In this document: positions 11,005-19,184 of the stretch, one piece after another | Layout: every line of letters begins with the position of its first letter | How positions within the stretch are numbered: position 1 is the stretch's first letter | NCBI GenBank assembly: GCA_020852835.1 | Contig: JADZAC010000039.1 | Coordinates: 114,623 to 178,622 of the forward strand | Source: Flavobacteriales bacterium | GTDB taxonomy: Bacteria > Bacteroidota > Bacteroidia > Flavobacteriales_F > PHOS-HE28 | DNA length: 64,000 nucleotides | Direction of reading: 5' to 3' | Notes under the pieces: generated by a model | The model's input: only the letters and a program-made list of their open reading frames with translations | The model's database searches: none | What the model was told of the DNA's origin: nothing | Program-made: the position numbers and the translations under genes

Positions 11005-13665
11005 ATGCATCGATCTCAACTATCCTTTCAGAATAGGTCCTTGGCGCGAGCGTCCACGCTCGTGCCCTCGAAACTCCCGCAGGGTCTCCGCCTCGGGACC
11101 CTGCGGTACCAGGCATCGAAGCTCCCGCAGGGTCTCCGCCCCGGGACCCTGCGGTACAATGCACTGCTTGCCCACACCCTGGCGCGAGCGTCCGCGCTCG
11201 TGCCTATACTGCCCGTCATAAAACTCCCGCAGGGTCACCGCCTCGGGACCCTGCGGTACAACGCCCACAACCTGGCGCGAGCGTCCACGCTCGTGCCTGC
11301 ACTGCTCGCCATCCTCCTCTCCACCACCCTCTCCGCCCAATCCAGGCTGAGCGGCACCGTGCAGGATGCCGAAGGCACGCCCGTGGCCTTCGCCAGCGTG
11401 CTGCTCGGTGAACAAGGCCGCCTTGCGCCCACCGATGCACAAGGTGCCTTTCATGCCAAAGGCCTATTTGCAGGAGACCTGCGCATCCGCATCGGCGCGG
11501 TCGGCTTTCAGTCCAGGGACACGGTGGTCAACTTGGCCGAAGGAGACAATGCCGTGCAACTAACGCTGGCACGCAGCATCACCGAGCTCGCTGCCGCCGA
11601 GGTCACCGCCCTGCGTGCCGGCGACCGCGCACCGTTTGCCAAAAGCACCTTGACCGCCGATCAGATCGCCGAGCGCAACACCGGCGTGGACCTGCCCTAT
11701 CTGCTGGACCTGATCCCCAGCGTAGTGGCAGGCAGCGATGCGGGCACCGGCATCGGCTACACCAACATGCGCATCCGCGGCAGCGACGCCACGCGCACCA
11801 ACATCACCCTCAACGGCGTGCCCTTCAATGATGCCGAAAGCCAGGGTGCTTTCCTGGTGAACCTGCCCGACCTCGCCACCAGCGCGGAAGACATCGAGGT
11901 GCAACGCGGCGTGGGCACCAGCACCAACGGGCCGGGGGCCTTCGGCGCCAGCGTGAACCTGCGCACCACTGCCGTGAAGCCCGAGCCTTGGGGGTTGATC
12001 GAGGCCGGTGGCGGTTCCTACAACACGCAACGCTACTCCGTCAGTGCAGGCACGGGCCTCATGCAGAACCGCTTCAGCGTAGACATGCGCCTCTCCTCCA
12101 TCACCAGCGACGGCTACATCGACCGAGCCACCGCCGACCTGATGAGCTATTTTCTGCAAGGGGCCTGGGTGGGTAGAACAAACTCGCTCCGCTTCATCAC
12201 CTTCCGCGGAAAGGAGGTGACCTACCAGGCCTGGGACGGCGTGCCGCGCGAAGTGCTCGACACCAACCGCACCTACAACGGCTTCACCTACAACAACCAG
12301 GTGGACCACTACGACCAAACGCATTACCAACTGCTCTTCGACCAAAAGCTGGGCAAGGATGCCGTGCTGAACCTCACGCTCTTCCGCGTGAACGGCGCGG
12401 GCTACTACGAGCAGTGGAAGCCGGACGAGGACATGGCCGACTACGGCATCAGCCCGGAGGTGATCAACGGGGATACCGTCACCACCACGGACATCATCCG
12501 CCGCAAATGGTTGGACAACAACCTCACGGGCGTGAACGCCAGCGCGGACATCAAGCTGGGCGCTCACAAGCTGGTGCTGGGCGGCAGCTACAGCGATTAC
12601 CGGGGCGAACATTATGGTGAGGTGATCTGGGCCCGCTATGCAGGCAACACGGACATCCGCCAACGCTACTACGACAACGATGCGCGCAAGACCGACGCCA
12701 ACGCCTTCGCCAAGCTCACCTACGCATTGAGCCCCAAGCTTGACCTCTACGGCGATCTGCAGGTGCGCAACGTCACGTACAGCTTCCTCGGCTTCAACAA
12801 CGACCTGGACAACGTGACGCAGGAGCTCGCATGGAGCTTCTTCAACCCCAAGGCCGGCCTGCTTTGGCGCGTGAATCCAGGCGGCAAAGCCTACGCCTCC
12901 TTCGCCGTGGCCAACCGGGAGCCCAACCGCGATGACCTGGAGGAGACCACGCCCGCCAGCCGCCCCACCGCTGAACGCCTGTTCGATTATGAAGCAGGCT
13001 ATGAATACCGCACAGGGCGCTGGAACGCGGGCATCAACGGCTACTACATGAACTATGAAGACCAGTTGGTGCTCACCGGTGAATTGAACGATGTGGGCGC
13101 CGCCCTGCGCACAAACGTGCCGCGCAGCTACCGGGCCGGCGTGGAGCTGATGTTCGCTGCGCAGCTCACCAAACGCCTGCAATGGCAGGCCAACGCCACC
13201 TTCAGCAACAACAAGGTGCTCGACTTCACCGAGTATGTGGACGATTGGGACAACGGCGGCCAGGTACCGATTCACTACGCCACCAGCGATCTCGCCTTCT
13301 CGCCGAACATCATCGCGGCCAGCCAGCTCGGCTTGCGCGTGTGGGGCAAGCCAAAGAAAGGACGTGCCGAGCTCACCTTCATCACCAAGTACGTGGGCAA
13401 GCAGTACTTGGACAACAGCAGCAGCGCCGACCGCATGCTGGATGCCTACGTGGTACACGACCTCCGCGCCAACGTTTCCTTGTTCAGTCTGAAGGGGACG
13501 AAGAGCGTGGACTTCAACCTCACCGTGCGCAACCTCTTCAGCGAGTTGTACGAGAGCAACGGCTGGAGCTACAGCTACATCAGCGAGGGGAGGAGGCAGG
13601 AACAAGTGGGGCTCTTTCCGCAGGCGCCGATCAACGTGCTGGGCGGGGTGAGCGTGCGATTCTGA
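11005..13665 (+). CDS. TonB-dependent receptor with repeat-derived N-terminal leader
   Basis: Outer-membrane active transporter; the substrate is unknown. The mature part begins with a carboxypeptidase-regulatory-like domain (SRLSGTVQDAEGTPVAFASV), followed by a plug (DLPYLLDLIPSVVAGSDAG, then MRIRGSDATRTNITLNGVPFND) and a 22-strand-type barrel ending VSVRF. The signal peptide core is LLAILLSTTLSAQ, but it is preceded by about 96 residues made almost entirely of two translated palindromic repeats (LARASTLVP and LPQGLRLGTLRY types). The ATG at 11005 gives 886 residues. A GTG at 11293, just after the last repeat, would give a short normal signal peptide (PALLAILLSTTLSAQ) and is a credible alternative start. 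A TonB box was not identified. Confidence 0.88.
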   Translation: MHRSQLSFQNRSLARASTLVPSKLPQGLRLGTLRYQASKLPQGLRPGTLRYNALLAHTLARASALVPILPVIKLPQGHRLGTLRYNAHNLARASTLVPALLAILLSTTLSAQSRLSGTVQDAEGTPVAFASVLLGEQGRLAPTDAQGAFHAKGLFAGDLRIRIGAVGFQSRDTVVNLAEGDNAVQLTLARSITELAAAEVTALRAGDRAPFAKSTLTADQIAERNTGVDLPYLLDLIPSVVAGSDAGTGIGYTNMRIRGSDATRTNITLNGVPFNDAESQGAFLVNLPDLATSAEDIEVQRGVGTSTNGPGAFGASVNLRTTAVKPEPWGLIEAGGGSYNTQRYSVSAGTGLMQNRFSVDMRLSSITSDGYIDRATADLMSYFLQGAWVGRTNSLRFITFRGKEVTYQAWDGVPREVLDTNRTYNGFTYNNQVDHYDQTHYQLLFDQKLGKDAVLNLTLFRVNGAGYYEQWKPDEDMADYGISPEVINGDTVTTTDIIRRKWLDNNLTGVNASADIKLGAHKLVLGGSYSDYRGEHYGEVIWARYAGNTDIRQRYYDNDARKTDANAFAKLTYALSPKLDLYGDLQVRNVTYSFLGFNNDLDNVTQELAWSFFNPKAGLLWRVNPGGKAYASFAVANREPNRDDLEETTPASRPTAERLFDYEAGYEYRTGRWNAGINGYYMNYEDQLVLTGELNDVGAALRTNVPRSYRAGVELMFAAQLTKRLQWQANATFSNNKVLDFTEYVDDWDNGGQVPIHYATSDLAFSPNIIAASQLGLRVWGKPKKGRAELTFITKYVGKQYLDNSSSADRMLDAYVVHDLRANVSLFSLKGTKSVDFNLTVRNLFSELYESNGWSYSYISEGRRQEQVGLFPQAPINVLGGVSVRF
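11043..11297 (+). repeat. Interleaved palindromic repeats A (x3) and B (x3)
   Basis: Repeat A is 24 nt (core GCGAGCGTCCACGCTCG, self-complementary) at 11043-11066, 11181-11204 and 11274-11297. Repeat B is 36 nt, with arms CCGCAGGGTC and its complement around a short loop, at 11074-11109, 11122-11157 and 11224-11259. The order is A-B-B-A-B-A with spacers of 7 to 23 nt. All six keep the reading frame of the TonB receptor open. Each unit can form a hairpin, like REP or Rickettsia palindromic elements. No further copy was noticed elsewhere in the window. Confidence 0.9.
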
Positions 13666-13680
13666 TCACGGATGGGATGA

Positions 13681-13822
13681 ACAGGATTTCTTTTGACAGG
13701 ATTGCAGGATCAACAGGATGGAGAGAGAGCAGGTAGGCATTGCCTCCCACTTCTCCCTGTTCAAGACAAGCATTCATCCTGCCATCCTGTAAATCCTGCA
13801 ATCCTGTCCGAAAACACCGCTC
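13681..13822. repeat. Inverted repeat of the 'AATCCTG' family between convergent genes
   Basis: GACAGGATTGCAGGAT (13695-13710) has a perfect 16-nt reverse complement at 13793-13808. The flanks continue the match imperfectly (AACAGGATGG at 13712 against CCATCCTGTA at 13782). The motif (A)CAGGAT recurs every few bases in each arm. The structure lies between the TonB receptor (ends 13665) and the DGQHR gene (ends 13833) and could end transcription from both sides. Confidence 0.7.
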
Positions 13823-13832
13823 CCGTCATTCC

Positions 13833-14936
13833 TCACAACCGCACCGCGGCAGCCAAGTACTTGTGCACCTTGCCCACGCGCTCCACCTGTCCCTTGGCGG
13901 CGAAGCGTTCGTAGAAGCCCTCATCGCGGAAGTCGCGCACCAGTTGGCCCCAGGGGGCTAAGCGCTGCGTCCAGCGACGCTCGCGGCCATCGGGGTCGGG
14001 GTCCTTCGCGTTGAGGTCGGCGCACACGCGGATCATCGCCTTCAAGGTCACCGGCTTGGTCACGTTGTACTTCGGGTCACCCCAGGCATCGCCCCAAGCG
14101 CTGCGGGCGGCCCTTAGGAACTCCTGCAACACGCGGTAGCGTCGTTCCACGGCGGCATCGGTGATGCGCTCGGGGTCCTTGGTGTTCCAGCTTTTCAGGA
14201 TCCAGCGGTGTACTTCGTTGAACAGCTCGGCCTGCATGATCCACTTGTCCTGCTTGCTGCGGTTGCCCAAGCGGTTGATGCGGTAGCGCAGCGGGCTGTC
14301 GGCCTCGTTGTACAGGCGCTCCAGCACTTTCGCCGCCAGTCGCTTGTCGGGCTTCTCCCAGCTCACCCGCTCGTAGAGGTCGATCAGGTGGCTCTTGTTG
14401 ATGCGCGTGGGCGTGCTGTTGATGATCACGAACATCTCCGCAGCGAAATCCTCGCTCTGCCCGTCGAAGATGATGCACGGCACGTGGATGCTCTTGGCTT
14501 CCTCCGGGTGCGAGCGCAGGTAGAACTCCAGCGCGGCCAGGCGGTGCTGCCCGTCGATGATCAGGTATTTCTCGCGCGGCTCCTTCAGGTCGCCCACGTT
14601 CTGCAACTGGCCCATGGGCGAGAAGTCCAGCGTTTCCGAGGTGAACAGCAGCACCGTGCCGGGAATGGGCGGCTGGGTGACGGCCGTTTCGTAGAAGTTG
14701 CGGATGGCTTTGATCTTCGCTTGCGACATGGCGCGCTGGAAGGCATCGTCCTTGCGCTCGATCTGCTGGATGAAGCCGGCCACCTCATCCTGCTTGTCGA
14801 TCGTGGCGGCAGCGATGGGCGCCTCGCCCTCGGCGTAGAAGCGGCTGATGAAGCGGACGCGCCGCAGCACGTCTTCACACGGGTAGCTCACGAAGTAGAA
14901 ACGGGCGTCCTTTTGGGGAATGCGGGTGGCGATCAT
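13833..14936 (-). CDS. Stand-alone DGQHR-domain protein (DndB/DpdB-like)
   Basis: A 367-residue soluble protein with the family-defining DGQHR motif at residues 128-132 (KYLIIDGQHRLAAL). It has the downstream FVIINSTPTRINKSHLIDL segment that also marks the DGQHR group. Related proteins include DndB, the regulator of DNA phosphorothioation, and DpdB of the 7-deazaguanine DNA modification system. No dndACDE, dpd or restriction genes are seen within 13 kb on either side, so the protein is an orphan here. A -7-like box lies only 4 nt before the ATG, so the mRNA may be nearly leaderless. It is convergent with the TonB receptor. Its biochemical role is not known. Confidence 0.8.
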   Translation of the reverse strand: MIATRIPQKDARFYFVSYPCEDVLRRVRFISRFYAEGEAPIAAATIDKQDEVAGFIQQIERKDDAFQRAMSQAKIKAIRNFYETAVTQPPIPGTVLLFTSETLDFSPMGQLQNVGDLKEPREKYLIIDGQHRLAALEFYLRSHPEEAKSIHVPCIIFDGQSEDFAAEMFVIINSTPTRINKSHLIDLYERVSWEKPDKRLAAKVLERLYNEADSPLRYRINRLGNRSKQDKWIMQAELFNEVHRWILKSWNTKDPERITDAAVERRYRVLQEFLRAARSAWGDAWGDPKYNVTKPVTLKAMIRVCADLNAKDPDPDGRERRWTQRLAPWGQLVRDFRDEGFYERFAAKGQVERVGKVHKYLAAAVRL

Positions 14937-14940
14937 GGAC

Positions 14941-14948
14941 CGAAAGTA
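14941..14948 (-). promoter_or_regulatory. -7 box just upstream of the DGQHR gene
   Basis: TACTTTCG on the minus strand, one mismatch from consensus. With the start codon at 14936, transcription would begin at or next to the ATG. Confidence 0.35.
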
Positions 14949-14984
14949 GTGACGGAATGATCCGTTGAAAAGGGGAGGGCCTCA

Positions 14985-15027
14985 CCCGTGTACCGCCCCG
15001 CTCATCGCAAAGTTCCGTTCGGGATCC
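14985..15027 (-). pseudogene. Displaced 3'-end copy of the GGGP synthase-like gene (direct repeat 1)
   Basis: On the minus strand these bases encode DPERNFAMSGAVHG followed by TGA. This matches the last 14 codons of the gene at 19185-19922 (DPERIFAMSGAVHG, TAA). Over 43 nt there are only four internal mismatches. Three of them are synonymous, which shows that the copy came from a once-selected coding sequence and is not a chance match. No further part of the gene is present upstream. It lies in the same orientation as the intact copy 4.2 kb away, and the two copies bracket a low-GC gene pair. Confidence 0.75.
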
Positions 15028-15173
15028 AGTTTGGCACACGGTGATTCCAACCACTCCGAACCTGACCCTGCCCAATTGGATCAAGGAATGCACAATCTCG
15101 CGGATTATTATCTATTGAACTGGACCTTTTCCTATACTTGTTACACCACGGCACGCTCAAACTCTCCTTGACC

Positions 15174-17745
15174 ATGCGGTACTCACTCTCCCTAGTTGCG
15201 CTCACAACCACTGCCATCGCGGTATTCGCGCAATCCCCCCCCCGATCCCTTCAATGAACCCATTCCAATGGACATGGGTTATTGGGAAAACTTGGGGCAA
15301 TTGACCGACCCAGAAGGAAATCAGACGTTCGAGGCTGCATTCTACTCTGAAGGATGCTATCCTGTGGGCTTCCCTGCCAACGGGAGCCGCGTTTCTTATA
15401 CAGCCTCCCAAAGCAGTAACGATAGCTTGGTTCCGGATACCTTGTTGCGTTGGGATGTGCAGTTCATTGGTGATGGGGTGCAGCAGGTGAACCCGGTGGG
15501 TTCGGCGCCGCATGCCGATTACCGGAATTTTTACTTTCCACATTGTGGGGAACAGGGCATCACGAATGTGCGCCGTTTCGAACGCGTGGTGTATTCGGGC
15601 ATCTATCCGGGCATCGACCTCCACCTTTATCATGGGGCTGGTGGGCAGAAGCTGGCCCTTGTTTGCCAGCCCGGAAGTGACCCGGCCGGTATCCGTATGC
15701 TTTTTGAAGGGGCTTCAGGGCTCAGCATCGCCGCTGACGGTGGTTTGCAATTTCCGGTACTGTCGCAGGTGATCACACTGCCGCATCCGTTGGCCTACCA
15801 GTATGAAGGATCCAATGTCCTGAACTTGCCCCAGGAGAACTTCGGGTTTGTTTTGGAGGGGAATGAGGTACACTTCAACCTCGGCGCGTTTGACACGGCG
15901 CTGCCCTTGGTGTTGTTCATGGGCAATGAGGCAAGCGAGTTCAGTGCGCTGGGCGGAAATAACGGTCTTTGCTGGAGCACCTATTTCGGCGGCAATTTTG
16001 GGGAGCGCATTGGAGGAAGCAGCTTGGACCGCAATGACAACCACTATGCAGCTGGTTGGATGAACTCAAGTTGGGCTTCATTCCCACAGACCGCTGGCTC
16101 TTATGGTCCGTACAATCAAGCCACACTGAATGGTTTTGTAAGCAGGTTCACCGACCTTGACGAATTGCGTTGGACTACGTTGTTTGGTGGGCTATACCCT
16201 ACCCGTACCATGGCGTACGATGTGGCGGTGAAGGACTTGGGTGATGGTAACCCGATGTCATACGTGGTTGGCTATACCAATAGTGCCAACTTTCCGGTTC
16301 AATCGGCATCACCGGCATATTTTGACGGTATCGGTGTTGCAGGCGTGGACCAGGGGTTCATTTTCAAGGTTAATGGGGTTGGAGAGAGGGTTTGGGCGAC
16401 GTATTTCGGTGAGCAGAATACTCAAGTGTTGGGAGCTGCAGTTGGCGGCTCCACGGAGGTGATGCTTACTGGATATTCGAGGAATTTACCCAATGAACAG
16501 GTTACGCCCCCTACGGGTTCCTCCCATTATGCTTATGCAGGAGGTGGCAAGGATCTATTTGCGGCAATGCTGAATGCATCCGATCAATTGGCATGGAGAA
16601 CATTCTACGGTGGGCTGAATGAAGATGTCGGGGCGGACATAGTCTGCTCCCCGGTCAATAAAGGAGTGTTCTACATTACGGGATGGACCAAAAGCAGCAA
16701 TTTCCCCCAAGTGGTCAAGGTTGGTGCGAACAACCATGGTTACTACGGGGGGATGGATCGTATCCTGCTGCGTTTTGATCCGTGGTGCCAATTGAAATGG
16801 GCCACTTGTTTTGGAGGGCCGCAGGATGAGTATGTTACCATGGAAAGCTTGGAAGTGGACTGGACGGGGGATGTGTACATGGTGGGGGCGACCGATTCCC
16901 CCACTTTCCCGTTGCTTTCAACATCTTATCCTGGTGCGTTTTTCGATGGGACGCACAATGGTGACACGCAAGGCTTTATTAGCAGGTTCAACCGTACAAC
17001 GCAAGCACTTGAATGGTCCACGTACATTGGAGATGGAGAACATTCATTCACCACTTCCATTTCTTCATCAAAGGGCATGGCTGGCTTGTTTGTCGGGGGT
17101 GAAGTGCGAAATGGGTCTATCCCACTTGTTGCCGGATATGGAAGTTGGTACTATCAGCCTTTCGTTTATCCCAACCAGAACGGTCCGACCACATACTATC
17201 AAGATCCCTTCATTTGCCGCATTGACAAGAACAACGTGGTACAATGGTGTACTTATTTTGGCGGTGAAGCCGGACAGGGCGAGTATATTCAGTCCTTGTC
17301 TTGCCCCAAGCATAGCCAGACAGTATTAGCGTATGGGGATACCGACAAGGGCTTGAACATAAACTCATTCTTCCCTCTTCAACCATCAGTCTGGCCCTTG
17401 GCCTACTATGACGCAACCTTCAATTCAGGACCTTCTAGCCTGAGTGATGTCTTCATCACTCGCTTTTGTTCCGGTGCGCAGCCGTTGCAGAAGGAAGGCG
17501 CAAGTATTGGTGAGCAAGTAGGCTTTCCGATTGTTTGGATAGGGGGCCATGAGTATCGGATCACTGGAGTGAGCGGGTCTGGAAGGTTGGAGGTCATGAA
17601 CTTGGTCGGTCAGGTGGTCCACACGAAGTACTCTCCCGGAGGCGATGGCAATACCTTCACCTTCAAATTAGATGGGTTGCCCTCGGGCATATATATCGTA
17701 CACTTCCCTGGCATTCCCGCACAGCGTATCATCATTTCCCAATGA
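15174..17745 (+). CDS. T9SS surface protein, signal peptide out of frame at a C9 tract
   Basis: An SBBP-like repeat protein with repeats such as WSTYFGG, WTTLFGG, WATYFGE, WRTFYGG, WATCFGG and WCTYFGG, each about 60-90 residues apart. It ends in a type A T9SS domain (LEVMNLVGQVV, then GLPSGIYIVHFPG, ending IIISQ). From the ATG at 15174 there is a good signal peptide (MRYSLSLVALTTTAIAVFAQ). That frame stops after 27 codons, because nine consecutive C (15235-15243) put it one base out of frame with the body. Eight C would join MRYSLSLVALTTTAIAVFAQSPP directly to DPFNEPIPMDMGYW and give about 856 residues. The body is more A+T rich than its neighbours. It is either a phase-variable gene in its OFF state or carries a homopolymer sequencing error. 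Confidence 0.8.
15235..15243 (+). repeat. Homopolymer tract C9 at signal-peptide junction
   Basis: Nine consecutive C in codons just after the signal-peptide cleavage region. Loss of one C (or gain of two) restores a single reading frame through the 15174-17745 gene. Confidence 0.95.
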
Positions 17746-19142
17746 GGTACAAGCTGATGTTGGTGTGGGCGGCAACCTTGTTTGCCGCCCATGCAAGCGC
17801 CCAATGGTGGGAAGGTGTTGGTTTACCTGGCCTCGTGGACGGAGTTCAGGAAATCTACGAGGACACTGCCACCAATACGATGTATTGCTTGGGAGCGCTT
17901 CAACTGGGGCTGGGCCAACCGTATGTTTTCCAGATGTACCAGAATGGAAGTTGGACTGCTTCCGAACCGTTTAATTACAATGTAAAAACAGCGAGGCGTT
18001 ACAATGACACCTTGATCGTGGGGGGGTCCTTCACCTACATTGGAGGTGAACCCTTGGGCCAGACTGGGGGGCAACAGATCCAGTACAGTGCAGCGTATAT
18101 AGATGGCCAATGGATTCCATACGGGGAATTTAATGGTGTGGTCTTTGCCCTCCGTGTGTTGGGCGGGTCGCTCTATGCCGTAGGCTTTTTTACGGAAGTG
18201 GATGGCGCACCCTGCGGCGGCGTGGCAAAGCGTGAAGGCGGCCATTGGGTGCCGGTGGGGAACATGCCTGCCACGCACGATCCTCCATTGTGGACAGACC
18301 TCACGCTCTATCAAGGGAATTTGGTTGTAACAGGCACCGCCACCTTCGAGAACTTGCCCTTTAAGCACATCATCCAATATGATGGACAGAATTGGGTGCC
18401 GCTTGGGCAGGGCATTCTTACCAGCATGGGCGGTGGTGGCTGCTTGGCGGTGTACCACAATGAACTGTACGTGGGCGGGATCTTCAAGCTCAGTGAAGGC
18501 AATGTGGGCCACTGCATCATGCGATGGAACGGGCAAGCATGGCATCCGGTAGGCACCAGCGTACAGGACGAAACCGGCGGATACCAGTATGCCATTGGCG
18601 TTAGGGAGTTGTTGGTAAAGGATGATCTCCTGTTTGCGTGCGGCGGGTTCAACTATGCCGGCAATGTGCCTGCGGCCTACACGGCAACCTGGGATGGTGA
18701 CCGGTGGTGTGGTTTCGGCGGCTCCTTAAATCCCATGCTTGGTGCAGTGGGCATGGGCTTTTTTGGGGATACCCTGTTTGTAGGCTGCGGTATTTCCGCA
18801 GATGGCCAGCCGGTGAACCACTTGGTGCGCTACATCGGCGAAGAATGGGGGGATTCATGCAGCGTGCCCATGGGGGATATTGGGATGGGCATGGCCTCGC
18901 AGCCCAGCAAGGAGAAACTGGCTTATTTGGCCAACCTTGGCAATGGACAGTACCGTGTGGTTGGTGAAGTGACCGGGCGCGAGCTGCGTGTGTTCGATGC
19001 GGCGGGCCGGTTGCAATGCGTGCTGTTGCTGCACCCGGGGCCAACTGGTACGGAGCCCTTCAGCTTGGCCGGTTTGGCCGCAGGAAGCTATGTGCTGGAC
19101 CTTGGTGGCCAATGGCGGGGCCGCGTGGTGATGGTGCCATAA
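17742..19142 (+). CDS. Secreted beta-propeller-like protein with T9SS sorting domain
   Basis: A 466-residue exported protein translationally coupled to the preceding gene (ATGA overlap). The signal peptide is MRYKLMLVWAATLFAAHASAQ. The body repeats blades of the type VGGSFTYIGGEPLGQ, VGFFTEVDGAPCGGVAKR, VGGIFKLSEGNVGHCIMRW and CGGFNYAGNVPAAYTATW, like the propeller proteins at 6657 and 8850. The tail (VTGRELRVFDAAGRLQ, then GLAAGSYVLDLGGQW, ending RVVMVP) is a degenerate but recognisable T9SS domain. It probably acts with the preceding surface protein. Both lie between the two direct repeats at 14985 and 19188. Confidence 0.82.
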   Translation: MRYKLMLVWAATLFAAHASAQWWEGVGLPGLVDGVQEIYEDTATNTMYCLGALQLGLGQPYVFQMYQNGSWTASEPFNYNVKTARRYNDTLIVGGSFTYIGGEPLGQTGGQQIQYSAAYIDGQWIPYGEFNGVVFALRVLGGSLYAVGFFTEVDGAPCGGVAKREGGHWVPVGNMPATHDPPLWTDLTLYQGNLVVTGTATFENLPFKHIIQYDGQNWVPLGQGILTSMGGGGCLAVYHNELYVGGIFKLSEGNVGHCIMRWNGQAWHPVGTSVQDETGGYQYAIGVRELLVKDDLLFACGGFNYAGNVPAAYTATWDGDRWCGFGGSLNPMLGAVGMGFFGDTLFVGCGISADGQPVNHLVRYIGEEWGDSCSVPMGDIGMGMASQPSKEKLAYLANLGNGQYRVVGEVTGRELRVFDAAGRLQCVLLLHPGPTGTEPFSLAGLAAGSYVLDLGGQWRGRVVMVP

Positions 19143-19184
19143 GTCCGTGAAGCCGATCGGGTTTTTGCGGAGTACACCGGTCTG

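Noticed and set aside
14937..15173. A second complete GGGP synthase gene at 15 kb.
   Set aside because: Only the last 14 codons match; upstream on the minus strand the similarity ends at once.
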